A stretch of 64,000 nucleotides of DNA from Mesorhizobium sp. ES1-1 (GTDB lineage: Bacteria; Pseudomonadota; Alphaproteobacteria; Rhizobiales; Rhizobiaceae). A program made the position numbers and the translations under genes. The notes under the pieces are model-generated. The model was not told the origin of the DNA and ran no database searches. It saw only the letters and a list, made by a program, of their open reading frames with translations. Positions 7,312 to 17,372 of this stretch are shown here, in pieces (the first letter of the stretch is position 1; the number at the start of each line of letters is the position of its first letter). The DNA is taken from positions 186,001-250,000 of the forward strand of contig NZ_JAIUGX010000003.1 in NCBI RefSeq assembly GCF_020164785.1. Reading direction: 5' to 3'.

Positions 7312-8643
7312 TCAGGCGGCGTGAGCGGCAAGCGGTGCCGCGATCAGCCGGGCGCCGTCATGGCCGCTGATGTGTGCCTCGAGGATTTGCCCGGGGACGC
7401 CGGTGGCCAGAGCGGCAAGCGTGAACCCTTCGGTGCGGCCCATACCGCCGCGCTCGATCAGGAGCGACTGGCGCGTCCCGGTAAGTGACGACAAATGCCG
7501 GCGATACGCGGCTTGCCCGGCGGCGCGCAAGCGGGCCGCGCGCTGCTTGACCATTTCGCGGGAAAGCTGCGGCATGCGCGCGGCAGGCGTGCCCTCGCGC
7601 GGACTGAACGGGAAGACGTGGAGGTGGGTGAGGCCGCACTGTTCGACGATGTCGAGCGAATTGCCGAACATCTCTTCGGTCTCGGTCGGGAAGCCGGCGA
7701 TGATGTCGGCGCCGAAAACCATGCCGGGACGCAGCCTGCGCACATCCTCGCAGAAACGGATCGACTGGTCCCGGCTGTGCCTTCGCTTCATACGCTTGAG
7801 GATCATGTCGTCGCCCGACTGCAGCGACAGATGCAGATGCGGCATCAGACGCGGCTCGTTGGCGATGGCGTCGAGCAGATCGTCGTCGGCCTCGATCGAA
7901 TCGATCGACGACAGCCGCAGCCGCCTGACATCAGGAACCTGTTTGAGGATCGTCTTCACCAGCCTGCCCAGCCTGGGCGAGCCCGGCAGGTCGGCACCGA
8001 AGCCGGTCATGTCGACACCTGTCAGCACGATCTCGCAATAGCCATTGCCGGCCAGGCGCTTGACCTGCTCGACCACCGCGCCCATCGGCACCGAGCGCGA
8101 ATTGCCGCGCCCATAAGGAATGATGCAGAAGGTGCAGCGATGGTCGCAGCCATTCTGCACCTGCACGAAGGCGCGGGCGTGGCCCTCGATGGCGTCGACC
8201 ATGTGGCCAGCGGTCTCGCGCACCGAAAAAATGTCGTTGACGCGGGCCTTTTCCGTGTCGTTGACGCCGAAATCGGGCATTGCGCGATAGGCCTGCGCCG
8301 TCAATTTTTCTTCATTGCCGAGGACGAGATCGACCTCGTCCATCGAGGCGAATTTTTCCGGCTCGGTCTGCGCCGCGCAGCCCGTGACGATGATGCGCGC
8401 CCGCGGCTTGTCGCGGCGAGCGCGGCGGATCGCCTGCCGGGCCTGGCGCACCGCCTCGCCGGTAACGGCGCAAGTGTTGAAGATCACCGCGCCGTCCTCG
8501 AGAGCGCCGAGGCCGGCGGTTTCGGCCTGGCGCTTCATCACTTCGGATTCATAGGTGTTCAGCCGGCAGCCGAAGGTCACCACTTCGATGCGATCGGAAG
8601 GCGCAGCCTCGCGCAAAGAGCTCTCGGACAGAGCAGCCGACAT
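7312..8643 (-). CDS. mtaB: tRNA (N6-L-threonylcarbamoyladenosine37-C2)-methylthiotransferase MtaB
   Basis: A 443-residue radical-SAM methylthiotransferase that converts t6A37 to ms2t6A in ANN-decoding tRNAs. The N-terminal cluster domain shows cysteines at about 26 (TFGCRLN), 58 (FNTCAV) and 89 (VTGCAAQ). The radical-SAM CxxxCxxC is at 166/170/173 (NGCDHRCTFC). The GFPTETEEMF and HVFPFSPREGTPAARMP blocks are those of MtaB/MiaB enzymes, with a TRAM-like end. It starts at ATG 8643, sharing one base with the dapF stop (TGATG), so translation is coupled. Confidence 0.95.
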   Translation of the reverse strand: MSAALSESSLREAAPSDRIEVVTFGCRLNTYESEVMKRQAETAGLGALEDGAVIFNTCAVTGEAVRQARQAIRRARRDKPRARIIVTGCAAQTEPEKFASMDEVDLVLGNEEKLTAQAYRAMPDFGVNDTEKARVNDIFSVRETAGHMVDAIEGHARAFVQVQNGCDHRCTFCIIPYGRGNSRSVPMGAVVEQVKRLAGNGYCEIVLTGVDMTGFGADLPGSPRLGRLVKTILKQVPDVRRLRLSSIDSIEADDDLLDAIANEPRLMPHLHLSLQSGDDMILKRMKRRHSRDQSIRFCEDVRRLRPGMVFGADIIAGFPTETEEMFGNSLDIVEQCGLTHLHVFPFSPREGTPAARMPQLSREMVKQRAARLRAAGQAAYRRHLSSLTGTRQSLLIERGGMGRTEGFTLAALATGVPGQILEAHISGHDGARLIAAPLAAHAA

Positions 8644-9527
8644 CAAGCCGCGCTCTCGGTGTCGCGAGCCCAGTCACCGGTCGAGGGATCGAAGCTGCCT
8701 GAGAATTCCCATTCGGCGGCGCCGGTCAGGATCACGTGGTCGTCGTCGCGCCATTCGACATGCAGCGTGCCGCCGCCCGGGGTCAGCAGGCTGGCGCTGC
8801 GGCCGGTCAGCCCGATGCGGGCAGCCGCGACCACCGTGGCACAGGCGGCGGACCCGCAGGCCTTGGTCAGGCCGGCGCCGCGCTCCCAGGTGCGAACCAC
8901 GATGCTCTGTGGAGACGTGACCTGGGCGATGGTGATGTTGGCGCGCTCCGGAAAGATCGGGTGGTTCTCGAGCAGCGGGCCGAACCGGTCGAGTTCGTAG
9001 GACCAGACATCGCGGTCGACCCAGAAGATCGCATGGGGATTGCCCATAGAGACGACCGAGGGCGAATGCAGCACCGGCGCGTCGATCGGGCCGATCTGCA
9101 ACTCGATCCTGCTTGTGTCGTGGAATTCCTCGGCCAGCGGGATGTCCTGCCAGCCGAAACGCGGCTTGCCCATGTCAACCGAGATCGAACCGTCGGCATG
9201 TTCGCGCGCGTTGAGAATGCCGGCGACCGTCTCGAAGGTGAAGGCCTTCTGCCCGGTCTCGGCGGCCAGAGCCTGGACGACGCAACGCATGCCATTGCCG
9301 CAAGCCTGTGCCCTCGATCCGTCGGAATTGACGATGTCGATGAAAAAGGCGGTACCCGGCGTCCTGGCGTCGTGGATGGCCATGATCTGGTCGAAGCTGG
9401 TCGCGGCGTCGGCGTTCAGCGCAATGGCCGCGTCCGGCGTCACCCGGTCGGCACGGCCACGCATATCGGCGACGAGGATCTCGTTGCCGATGCCGTTCAT
9501 CTTGGCGAAAGGGGCAGTGCTTGCCAT
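8643..9527 (-). CDS. dapF: Diaminopimelate epimerase
   Basis: DapF interconverts L,L- and meso-diaminopimelate, supplying lysine and peptidoglycan. The 294-residue protein has both catalytic cysteines: ACGNGMRC (Cys76) and KACGSAAC in the C-terminal half. Substrate-binding [10 protein letters not shown] near residue 10 and [11 protein letters not shown] are conserved. ATG 9527 gives [15 protein letters not shown], matching the family start; the frame remains open far upstream but without similarity. It is the first gene of the minus-strand run with mtaB, ftsY and ispZ. Confidence 0.97.
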   Translation of the reverse strand: MASTAPFAKMNGIGNEILVADMRGRADRVTPDAAIALNADAATSFDQIMAIHDARTPGTAFFIDIVNSDGSRAQACGNGMRCVVQALAAETGQKAFTFETVAGILNAREHADGSISVDMGKPRFGWQDIPLAEEFHDTSRIELQIGPIDAPVLHSPSVVSMGNPHAIFWVDRDVWSYELDRFGPLLENHPIFPERANITIAQVTSPQSIVVRTWERGAGLTKACGSAACATVVAAARIGLTGRSASLLTPGGGTLHVEWRDDDHVILTGAAEWEFSGSFDPSTGDWARDTESAA

Positions 9528-9598
9528 CGCTCCGAAAATTCCGTGTCCGTTGGCGCTATATGGCGGAAACGGCCGGGAATTACCAGTGCGAGGCTGCC

Positions 9599-9760
9599 TT
9601 ACGTGACGGCGAAGATGCCCAGGACGACAAGCAGGAAGATCACCAACACGATGCCGATGAGGATGCGCGCGCCGGTCGCAGCTGCTCCGGCCAGTGCCGG
9701 CATGCCGAGCAGGCTCGCTGCCGCGGCGACGATCAGGAGAATGATGATCCATTTGAGCAT
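9599..9760 (-). CDS. DUF1328 / UPF0391 small membrane protein (YtjA-like)
   Basis: A 53-residue peptide made of two transmembrane helices: residues 1-22 ([19 protein letters not shown]) and about 32-53 ([19 protein letters not shown]), linked by a short alanine/glycine turn. Start LKW, the central alanine/glycine turn and overall size match the DUF1328 family, found widely in proteobacteria without known function. It begins at ATG 9760 and stops at TAA 9601-9599, 71 bases upstream of dapF on the same strand. Confidence 0.85.
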   Translation of the reverse strand: MLKWIIILLIVAAAASLLGMPALAGAAATGARILIGIVLVIFLLVVLGIFAVT

Positions 9761-9844
9761 GGGGTGCCTCGCGAACCGAGATTTTGAAACGCATGGAAAC
9801 GCGAATGGCGCGCCCGGGGTTCCCGCGGCATGGGCCGCTTGCCG

Positions 9845-10897
9845 TCAGGGTGCGGTCATTTCCGGAACCTCCCAGACCTCGCCGGGCAGCATCGGGCGAA
9901 AGCGCTCGCGCGCAATCCCCTCGGCGTCGAGCGCCTGGCCCAGCTTTTCCGCAGGCTCGGCGACCGGTTCGTCGGTAAGCTGGAAAGTGCCCCAGTGACA
10001 ACCAGCCGCGAAGGCGCTGTTGGATAGGAGCATGCCTTGCACCGCCTCTTGCGGGTTCTGGTGCTGCGGCGCCATGAACCAGCGTGGCTCGTAGGCGCCG
10101 ATCGGCAGGATGGCGAAGCGGAAGCCGCCGTGCTTCTTTGCCAGCAGCCGATAGTTGATGCCGTCGTGAAACCCCGTGTCGCCCGCGAAATAGACCTTCC
10201 CGCCCGGCGTTTCGACGACGAACCCGGCCCACAGCGCCATGCGTCGATCGCCGGCGCCGCGCGCCGACCAGTGGTGCGCCGGCTCGACGTGGACGCAGAC
10301 ATCATTGCCGATCCCGATCGTCTCGCCCCAGTCACGCGCGGCCACTCGCATGCCGGGGATCGCGCCGCCGATAATCGCATCATTGCCGAGCGCCGTGATC
10401 AACAGAGGGTCATGATCGGCCTTCAGCCGTCTCAGCGTGGCGAGATCGAGGTGGTCATAATGATTGTGGCTGACCAGCACGAGATCGATCGGCGGCAGGT
10501 CGTCGAAAGCGATGCCCGGCAGGTTGATGCGTCTAGGGCCGATGAAGGAAACCGGCGACACGCGTTGCGACCAAACAGGATCGGTAAGGATATTCAGGCC
10601 GGCGGTCTGGATCAGCAGCGAGGAATGGCCGACCATGGTCACGGTCAGGCCGGAACCCTGGACAATCCGGGCAGGCTTTGCCGGCGCAAAGGGGCTTGGG
10701 CTAGTAGTTGGCCATTTGGAGCGCTGGCCCGCGAACTGCCATTTCAGCAGATCGATGAAGCGCGCCGGCATCTGGCCGCCGGGATTGAAGAACAAGGCGC
10801 CGTCGAAATGATCGCTGGGCGGGCCGTTGTAATATCGATTGGCGGCTTTCTTTTTCGCGGCCAATGCGCGGCTCCCGGGAGTTTCTCTCCCTGACAT
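9845..10897 (-). CDS. Metallo-beta-lactamase fold hydrolase (UlaG / NAPE-PLD-like)
   Basis: A 350-residue MBL-fold enzyme. The zinc motif HxHxDH appears as SHNHYDHLD near residue 160; [22 protein letters not shown] and CHWGTFQL carry further metal-binding residues. [22 protein letters not shown] is the family's first strand region. This arrangement is that of the UlaG/NAPE-phospholipase D-like branch, whose bacterial members have mostly unknown substrates. Start ATG 10897 ([10 protein letters not shown]) is inferred; the frame continues upstream to 11572 in unrelated sequence antisense to the lipoprotein gene. Confidence 0.85.
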   Translation of the reverse strand: MSGRETPGSRALAAKKKAANRYYNGPPSDHFDGALFFNPGGQMPARFIDLLKWQFAGQRSKWPTTSPSPFAPAKPARIVQGSGLTVTMVGHSSLLIQTAGLNILTDPVWSQRVSPVSFIGPRRINLPGIAFDDLPPIDLVLVSHNHYDHLDLATLRRLKADHDPLLITALGNDAIIGGAIPGMRVAARDWGETIGIGNDVCVHVEPAHHWSARGAGDRRMALWAGFVVETPGGKVYFAGDTGFHDGINYRLLAKKHGGFRFAILPIGAYEPRWFMAPQHQNPQEAVQGMLLSNSAFAAGCHWGTFQLTDEPVAEPAEKLGQALDAEGIARERFRPMLPGEVWEVPEMTAP

Positions 10898-11143
10898 AAG
10901 GCGCCGGGCGGTCTGTTCCAAGCTTTCAGGAGTCGATGCGACACGGGCTGATCGGCGCGGGTCACCTGGAATTAAGAGTTCGAAGCCCGATTTCGGGGCC
11001 CTAGATAGCGATAAATCTGCAACATTTCTCGACGCAAACCCTATTTTAACCATATCGGGTTGAAATTTCGCCACCTTCTCCATCTTGGTGAAGGCGAGAT
11101 TGCGCGGACGGCATCCCCCCAGCCGGATCCGACGGAGGTTGGA

Positions 11144-11683
11144 ATGATCTTTTCTAGAAGCGGCCTGGTGGCCGTATCGCTGGCGGCTCTCCTTGTGAGC
11201 GGCTGCACGACCTCGAGGTTCTCGTCGATGGACGACCAGCAGCCTGCGCCGTTGCAGGCCGCCCCGGCCGGCCAAGTATCGTCGAACCAGTTGCCGCCCC
11301 CGGCATCGCCAGGCGCCACGGATCCGTCGAAATTCCCGACGGCCCCGGCGAACACGCAGGTTGCATCCCTGCCGCCGGACGGCTCGGCGCCCGCGGGCGC
11401 ATCGGATGTGAATGCTGGAAGCGTTGCCGGCGTGTGGAACGCCAGCGTTGGCGGACAGAGCTGCAAGGTGGCGACGCCGCAGACCAAATTTGGCGCCGGC
11501 TTCCGCGCCGGGCCGCTGCATTGCCCACCACCGATGGACGGCATCAAGTCGTGGAACGTCGCCGGCAAGCAACTGACCCTCTATGACGCGAATGGCGACG
11601 CGCTGGCACGGCTTTATTCCTCGGGCGGCTCGAAATTCGATGGCCAGACGACGAATGGCCAGGCGATTTCACTGACTAGGTGA
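11144..11683 (+). CDS. Outer membrane lipoprotein Omp19 homologue (AprI/Inh protease-inhibitor fold)
   Basis: A 179-residue lipoprotein. The signal peptide ends in lipobox LVSGC (Cys about residue 21). A proline/alanine/glutamine-rich linker of about 75 residues follows. The C-terminal domain, AGVWNASVGGQSCKVATPQT and onward to SGGSKFDGQTTNGQAISLTR, is closely similar to Brucella Omp19, a beta-barrel lipoprotein of the Inh/AprI metalloprotease-inhibitor family that can inhibit host proteases. The two cysteines of the family disulfide are present (GQSCK and PLHCP). Start ATG 11144 follows GGAGGTTGG. Its role in a soil or plant-associated bacterium is not evident. Confidence 0.9.
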   Translation: MIFSRSGLVAVSLAALLVSGCTTSRFSSMDDQQPAPLQAAPAGQVSSNQLPPPASPGATDPSKFPTAPANTQVASLPPDGSAPAGASDVNAGSVAGVWNASVGGQSCKVATPQTKFGAGFRAGPLHCPPPMDGIKSWNVAGKQLTLYDANGDALARLYSSGGSKFDGQTTNGQAISLTR

Positions 11684-11770
11684 TCGATCCTGCTTTTTGT
11701 CTTTCGCGCGTCCCGTCGGAAAACATCTATGAAATTTTCCGCCCGGAGGTGCTCCACAATGACGTGACCG

Positions 11771-12970
11771 ATGCATCTGCGTGACGGCCTCCAGACCCAT
11801 GCGACCGTCAGGCAGCGCTACGATCACCTGGTGGCGACCGGTGCCATCGAACGCGATCCGGCGCAGGAACGGATCGCCGCCGCGCTCGACCGGCTGACAT
11901 CGGAGATCTCGGCGAAGCGTCTGGCGCACAAGTCCAGCGCGCTCGGCTGGCTGTTTGCCCGCAACCGGGAGACGAAGGAGCCCGTCAGAGGCCTCTACAT
12001 CCATGGCGGTGTCGGTCGCGGCAAGACCATGCTGATGGACATGTTCTTCGAGCTGCTGCCGGTCCGGCGCAAGCGCCGTGTGCATTTCAACGACTTCATG
12101 GCCGACGTTCAGGACCGTATCCAGAAGCACCGGCAGGCGCGAAGGGAGGGCACGGTCAAGGAGGACGATCCGATCCCGCCGGTGGCCAAGGCGCTTGCCG
12201 AGCAGGCCTGGGTGCTGTGTTTCGACGAATTCTCCGTCACCGACATCGCCGACGCGATGATCCTGTCGCGGCTGTTCTCGGCGCTGTTTTCCAGCGGCGT
12301 GGTGCTCGTCGCTACCTCGAACGTCGCGCCCCAGGATCTCTATCGAGACGGGCTCAATCGCCAGCTTTTCCTGCCGTTCGTCGCCATCCTCGAACGGCAC
12401 GCCCAGGTGCTCTCGCTCGACAGCGACAAGGATTACCGGCTGGAAAAGCTCGCCCGCACGCCCGTTTATGTCACGCCGGCCGACGCGGCGGCCGACGAGG
12501 CGCTCGACCAAGCTTGGCAGGCCATGACGCGCGGCGAGCCGACAGCCGCGACAACGCTTACGATCAAGGGCCGGCAAGTGGCGGTGCCGGCCGCCGCCGC
12601 CGACGCGGCGCGTTTCTCCTTTGCAGATTTGTGCGAAAAGCCTCTCGGAGCACGTGATTACCTGGCGATTGCCGCGCGTTTTTCGACCATCTTCATCGAT
12701 CACGTGCCGGTGCTGGGCGAAGGCAAGCGCAACGAGGCCAAGCGCTTCATCCTGTTGATCGATACGCTCTATGATCATCACGTCCGCCTGGTGGTGAGCG
12801 CCGACGCCCCGCCGCAAGGCCTTTACGCGGCCAAGCGCGGCGTCGAGGTCTTCGAGTTTGAACGCACCGCATCTCGCCTCATCGAGATGCAGAGCCGCGA
12901 CTGGCTTGAAGACTGGGAACGGCGACGGGCGGGCAAAGCAACTCCTGACGAGAGCCAGGCGTGGGCATAG
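11771..12970 (+). CDS. zapE: Cell division protein ZapE (AFG1-like ATPase)
   Basis: A 399-residue AAA-type ATPase of the ZapE/AFG1 family, which acts on FtsZ during constriction in E. coli and in mitochondrial protein quality control in eukaryotes. Walker A is GGVGRGKTMLMDMF around residues 80-92 and Walker B is VLCFDEFSVTD around 150. VLVATSNVAPQDLYRDGLNR is the sensor region with the putative arginine finger, and RFILLIDTLYDHHVRLVVSADA is the C-terminal family block. It starts at ATG 11771, 87 bases after the lipoprotein gene. A 304-base spacer to mdh follows. Confidence 0.93.
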   Translation: MHLRDGLQTHATVRQRYDHLVATGAIERDPAQERIAAALDRLTSEISAKRLAHKSSALGWLFARNRETKEPVRGLYIHGGVGRGKTMLMDMFFELLPVRRKRRVHFNDFMADVQDRIQKHRQARREGTVKEDDPIPPVAKALAEQAWVLCFDEFSVTDIADAMILSRLFSALFSSGVVLVATSNVAPQDLYRDGLNRQLFLPFVAILERHAQVLSLDSDKDYRLEKLARTPVYVTPADAAADEALDQAWQAMTRGEPTAATTLTIKGRQVAVPAAAADAARFSFADLCEKPLGARDYLAIAARFSTIFIDHVPVLGEGKRNEAKRFILLIDTLYDHHVRLVVSADAPPQGLYAAKRGVEVFEFERTASRLIEMQSRDWLEDWERRRAGKATPDESQAWA

Positions 12971-13075
12971 CCGCGGGCGCTCGTGCATCATGCAGTTCAC
13001 AAGCATGTCATCAGGCACTTTACGTCGTACGGTTGCGCCCTAGCTCAAAAAATTCCGGAAGTCGGCTCAACAATA

Positions 13076-13091
13076 TTGACGTTTACGTAAA
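13076..13091. promoter_or_regulatory. TTGACGTTTACGTAAA motif upstream of mdh operon, candidate operator
   Basis: The only clear signal in the 304-base gap 12971-13274. It contains the perfect palindrome TTTACGTAAA (13082-13091) preceded by TTGACG. A second TTTACGTCGTA sits at 13019-13029. ACGT-centred dyads of this form resemble binding sites of MerR-type regulators of branched-chain amino-acid and fatty-acid catabolism (LiuR-like). No convincing -10 hexamer pairs with the TTGACG. A role in control of the mdh-suc operon is inference. Confidence 0.4.
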
Positions 13092-13142
13092 TCCCATGAG
13101 GTCTAACCGATTGAATTTGTTGGCCCCAAAATATTCGTTTGA

Positions 13143-14243
<1,101 letters not shown>

Positions 14244-14259
14244 ACCGGAGCACATCCAG

Positions 14260-15453
14260 ATGAACATCCATGAGTATCAGGGCAAGGCGCTGCTGAAGAC
14301 GTTCGGTGCGCCGGTGGCCGAGGGCGTGCCGGTGTTCAAGGCCGACGAGGCGGAGGCCGCCGCCAAGGCGCTGCCGGGACCTCTCTACGTGGTGAAGAGC
14401 CAGATCCATGCCGGCGGCCGCGGCAAGGGCAAGTTCAGCGAACTCGGCCCGGAGGCCAAGGGCGGGGTGCGGCTGGCGAAATCCGTCGCCGAGGTCGTTT
14501 CCAATGCCAACGAGATGCTCGGCCACACGCTGGTGACCAAACAGACCGGCCCGGCCGGCAAGCAGGTGAACCGCCTTTATATCGAGGACGGCGCCGACAT
14601 CGACCGTGAGCTCTATCTGTCCATCCTGGTCGACCGGACGGTTGGCCGCGTTGCCTTCGTGATGTCGACCGAAGGCGGCATGGACATCGAGGCGGTCGCG
14701 CATGACACGCCGGAAAAGATCATCACCGTCGCCATCGACCCGGAGAAGGGCGTGACGGCGGATGACGTCAGTAAGCTCAACGCGGCGCTCAAGCTCGACG
14801 GCGACGCGGCCAAGGATGGCGAAACGCTGTTCCCGATCCTCTATAAGGCCTTTGTCGAAAAGGACATGAGCCTGCTCGAGGTCAACCCGCTGATCGTGAT
14901 GAAAAACGGCCGGCTGCGCGTGCTCGACGCCAAGGTATCGTTCGACAACAACGCGCTGTTCCGCCACCCTGACGTGCTCGAACTTCGCGATACCAGCGAA
15001 GAGGACGAGAAGGAGATCGAGGCGTCCAAATACGACCTCGCCTATGTCGCGCTCGACGGCAATATCGGCTGCATGGTCAATGGCGCCGGCCTCGCCATGG
15101 CGACGATGGACATCATCAAGCTCTATGGCGCCGAGCCGGCCAACTTCCTCGATGTCGGCGGCGGCGCGTCGAAGGAGAAGGTGACGGCGGCGTTCAAGAT
15201 CATCACCAAGGATCCGGCGGTTAAGGGCATCCTGATCAACATCTTCGGCGGCATCATGAAATGCGATGTCATCGCCGAGGGCGTGATCGCTGCGGTCAAG
15301 GAAGTCGGCTTGACGGTGCCGCTGGTGGTGCGCCTGGAAGGCACCAATGCCGAACTCGGCAAGAAGATCATCAACGACAGCGGCCTGAACGTGGTGTCGG
15401 CCGACGATCTCGACGATGCAGCCAAGAAGATTGTGGCGGCGGTGAAGGGCTGA
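14260..15453 (+). CDS. sucC: Succinyl-CoA synthetase beta subunit (ADP-forming)
   Basis: A 397-residue ATP-grasp subunit. [19 protein letters not shown] is the canonical N-terminus, [14 protein letters not shown] is part of the nucleotide-binding region, LLEVNPLIV carries the metal-binding residues, and [16 protein letters not shown] with [14 protein letters not shown] is the CoA-ligase domain end. With SucD it makes ATP while hydrolysing succinyl-CoA to succinate. In most relatives sucD follows immediately; here two small unrelated genes intervene. Confidence 0.98.
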   Translation: MNIHEYQGKALLKTFGAPVAEGVPVFKADEAEAAAKALPGPLYVVKSQIHAGGRGKGKFSELGPEAKGGVRLAKSVAEVVSNANEMLGHTLVTKQTGPAGKQVNRLYIEDGADIDRELYLSILVDRTVGRVAFVMSTEGGMDIEAVAHDTPEKIITVAIDPEKGVTADDVSKLNAALKLDGDAAKDGETLFPILYKAFVEKDMSLLEVNPLIVMKNGRLRVLDAKVSFDNNALFRHPDVLELRDTSEEDEKEIEASKYDLAYVALDGNIGCMVNGAGLAMATMDIIKLYGAEPANFLDVGGGASKEKVTAAFKIITKDPAVKGILINIFGGIMKCDVIAEGVIAAVKEVGLTVPLVVRLEGTNAELGKKIINDSGLNVVSADDLDDAAKKIVAAVKG

Positions 15454-15457
15454 GCGG

Positions 15458-15829
15458 ATGCCTCCCCGCAAGATAAATCTGGTCGAGGCGGCGGATCAGA
15501 AGATCCGCAAGGTCTTCGATCCGCATATTGCCGGCGACGTGAATGACAGCCAGGCGAAGGTCGCCAAGTTCGGCGAGACATTCGACTGGCATGCGCATGA
15601 GCATGAGGACGAGGCGTTCCTGGTGTTGCGCGGGCGCATCGCCATCGATTTCCGCGACGGTCCTGTCGAGCTTGGCGAGGGCGATTTCATCGTGGTGCCG
15701 AAGGGCGTCGAGCACCGGCCGCGCTCGCTCACCTTGGAGCCAGTGGTTCTGATGTTCGAGCCCGCGACGACGCTTAATACCGGCAACGCCAAGAGCGAGC
15801 TTACCGTCACCGAGCTGAAGCGGCTCTGA
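15458..15829 (+). CDS. Cupin-domain protein
   Basis: A 123-residue single-domain cupin. The first motif is [19 protein letters not shown] (G-x5-H-x-H-x3,4-E type, two His and Glu for metal) and the second is [16 protein letters not shown]. It is a small beta-barrel that often binds a metal and a small ligand; function is unknown here. It lies 4 bases after sucC and 2 before the DUF1579 gene, so it is certainly co-transcribed with the suc genes. Confidence 0.9.
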   Translation: MPPRKINLVEAADQKIRKVFDPHIAGDVNDSQAKVAKFGETFDWHAHEHEDEAFLVLRGRIAIDFRDGPVELGEGDFIVVPKGVEHRPRSLTLEPVVLMFEPATTLNTGNAKSELTVTELKRL

Positions 15830-15831
15830 CG

Positions 15832-16329
15832 ATGAACGCAGCGTCCTTTTCTTCGCTCTCGCCCGATCACCAGCGCCTGCAGGCGCTGGTCGGCGCGTGG
15901 CGCGGCGAGGAAGAGGTGGCTGCCACGCAATGGGCCGATGGCGGCACGGCGACTTCCGAAGTGCTGAGCGAGGCACAGTTCGGTGGCCTGTTCGTGGTGC
16001 AGCGCTATCGCCAGCGCCGCGATGGGACGATCTCGTTCGGCGCGCACAGCGTCTTTGGTTTTGACCAGACCAACGGTGTCGTCACCATGCACCAGTTCGA
16101 TTCGATGGGCTTCGTGCCGGGGTCGCCCGCCACCGGCACGTGGAGCGGCAGCGAGCTCGATCTCGAGCGGTCATCACCGCGCGGTTCGGCGCGCGTGATC
16201 TATAATTTTGACGATGCCGACACCTATCGCATGCGATTGTATTTCAAACCCGCCGGCAGCGATGCATGGCAAGACATGGTGAGCGGCGTCTACAGACGCG
16301 TCTCGCCTTCCCCCATCAACGGCTTTTAG
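15832..16329 (+). CDS. DUF1579 family protein
   Basis: A 165-residue soluble protein resembling DUF1579: LQALVGAWRGEEEV near residue 20 is the family's opening LxGxWxGEE block, then an all-beta pattern (QYRQRRDGTISFGAHSVFGFDQTNG, MHQFDSMGFVPG) and YFKPAGSDAWQDMVSGVYRR at the end. This lipocalin-like family measures of unknown role is often annotated as hypothetical. It sits between the cupin gene and sucD (12 bases away). No signal peptide or catalytic motif is visible. Confidence 0.75.
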   Translation: MNAASFSSLSPDHQRLQALVGAWRGEEEVAATQWADGGTATSEVLSEAQFGGLFVVQRYRQRRDGTISFGAHSVFGFDQTNGVVTMHQFDSMGFVPGSPATGTWSGSELDLERSSPRGSARVIYNFDDADTYRMRLYFKPAGSDAWQDMVSGVYRRVSPSPINGF

Positions 16330-16341
16330 AAAAGGGCTCCG

Positions 16342-17244
16342 ATGTCCATTCTCGTCGACAAGAACACCAAGGTGCTGGTGCAGGGCCTGACCGGCAAGAC
16401 CGGCACGTTCCACACCGAACAGGCGCTGGCCTATCATGGCACTCAGATGGTCGGCGGCATCCACCCCAAGAAGGGCGGCGAGATTTGGACCGGCTCGAAG
16501 GGCGAGAACCTGCCGATCTTCGCCACGGTCGCCGAGGGCAAGGAAAAGACCGGCGCCAATGCGTCCGTCGTCTACGTGCCGCCGGCGGGCGCCGCCGAAG
16601 CGATACTGGAGGCGATCGAAGCCGAGATCCCGCTGATCATCTGCATCACCGAAGGTATCCCGGTGATGGACATGATCAAGGTCAAGGCGCGGCTGGACCG
16701 CTCGACCTCACGGCTGATCGGCCCGAACTGCCCGGGCGTACTCACGCCCAATGAGTGCAAGATCGGCATCATGCCCGGAAACATCTTCCGCAAGGGTTCG
16801 GTCGGCGTTGTTTCGCGCTCCGGAACACTTACCTATGAGGCAGTGTTCCAGACAACCAATGTCGGCCTCGGCCAGACCACCGCCGTCGGCATTGGCGGCG
16901 ACCCGGTCAAGGGCACCGAGTTCATCGACGTCCTGGAGATGTTCCTGGCCGACGACGAGACCAAGTCGATCATCATGATTGGCGAGATCGGCGGTTCGGC
17001 CGAGGAAGACGCGGCGCAGTTCCTCAAGGACGAAGCCAAGCGCGGCCGCAAAAAGCCGATGGCCGGCTTCATCGCCGGCCGCACGGCGCCTGCCGGCCGC
17101 ACAATGGGTCATGCGGGCGCGGTGATCTCCGGCGGCAAGGGCGGCGCGGAAGACAAGATCGCGGCGATGGAATCGGCAGGCATCAAGGTTTCACCATCGC
17201 CGGCCCGGCTGGGCACGACCCTGGTCGAAGCGATCAAAGGTTAA
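16342..17244 (+). CDS. sucD: Succinyl-CoA synthetase alpha subunit
   Basis: A 300-residue subunit carrying the CoA-binding Rossmann domain ([26 protein letters not shown] start) and the active-site histidine that is phosphorylated: [17 protein letters not shown] near residue 245. [20 protein letters not shown] is the conserved middle block and [12 protein letters not shown] the second-domain signature. Partner of sucC. The start ATG 16342 follows AAAAGGGCTCCG. A hairpin repeat separates it from sucA. Confidence 0.98.
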   Translation: MSILVDKNTKVLVQGLTGKTGTFHTEQALAYHGTQMVGGIHPKKGGEIWTGSKGENLPIFATVAEGKEKTGANASVVYVPPAGAAEAILEAIEAEIPLIICITEGIPVMDMIKVKARLDRSTSRLIGPNCPGVLTPNECKIGIMPGNIFRKGSVGVVSRSGTLTYEAVFQTTNVGLGQTTAVGIGGDPVKGTEFIDVLEMFLADDETKSIIMIGEIGGSAEEDAAQFLKDEAKRGRKKPMAGFIAGRTAPAGRTMGHAGAVISGGKGGAEDKIAAMESAGIKVSPSPARLGTTLVEAIKG

Positions 17245-17250
17245 GGGAAT

Positions 17251-17334
17251 AGGGGAGTAACGGAGTACGGGAGTAGGGAAGAGACGCGGCCAAGATGCCC
17301 TACTTCCCTGCTGACCTTACTCCCTTACTCCCCT
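17251..17334. repeat. Inverted repeat between sucD and sucA
   Basis: AGGGGAGTAA (17251-17260) pairs perfectly with TTACTCCCCT (17325-17334). Inside it, GTAGGG (17274-17279) pairs with CCCTAC (17298-17303), and purine-rich GGGAGTAGGGAA faces TTCCCTGC. The strands are built of short GGAGTA-like units. It can fold as a long stem in the operon mRNA and could modulate read-through or stability of sucCD relative to sucAB. The unit resembles other rhizobial intergenic palindromes. Confidence 0.65.
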
Positions 17335-17372
17335 CCAACTAAGGAGACGGAGCAGGCGCTCCGCAGAAAAAA

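Noticed and set aside
9845..11572. Long N-terminal extension of the MBL-fold enzyme
   Set aside because: Residues upstream of 10897 are antisense to the Omp19-like gene and show no similarity to the family.
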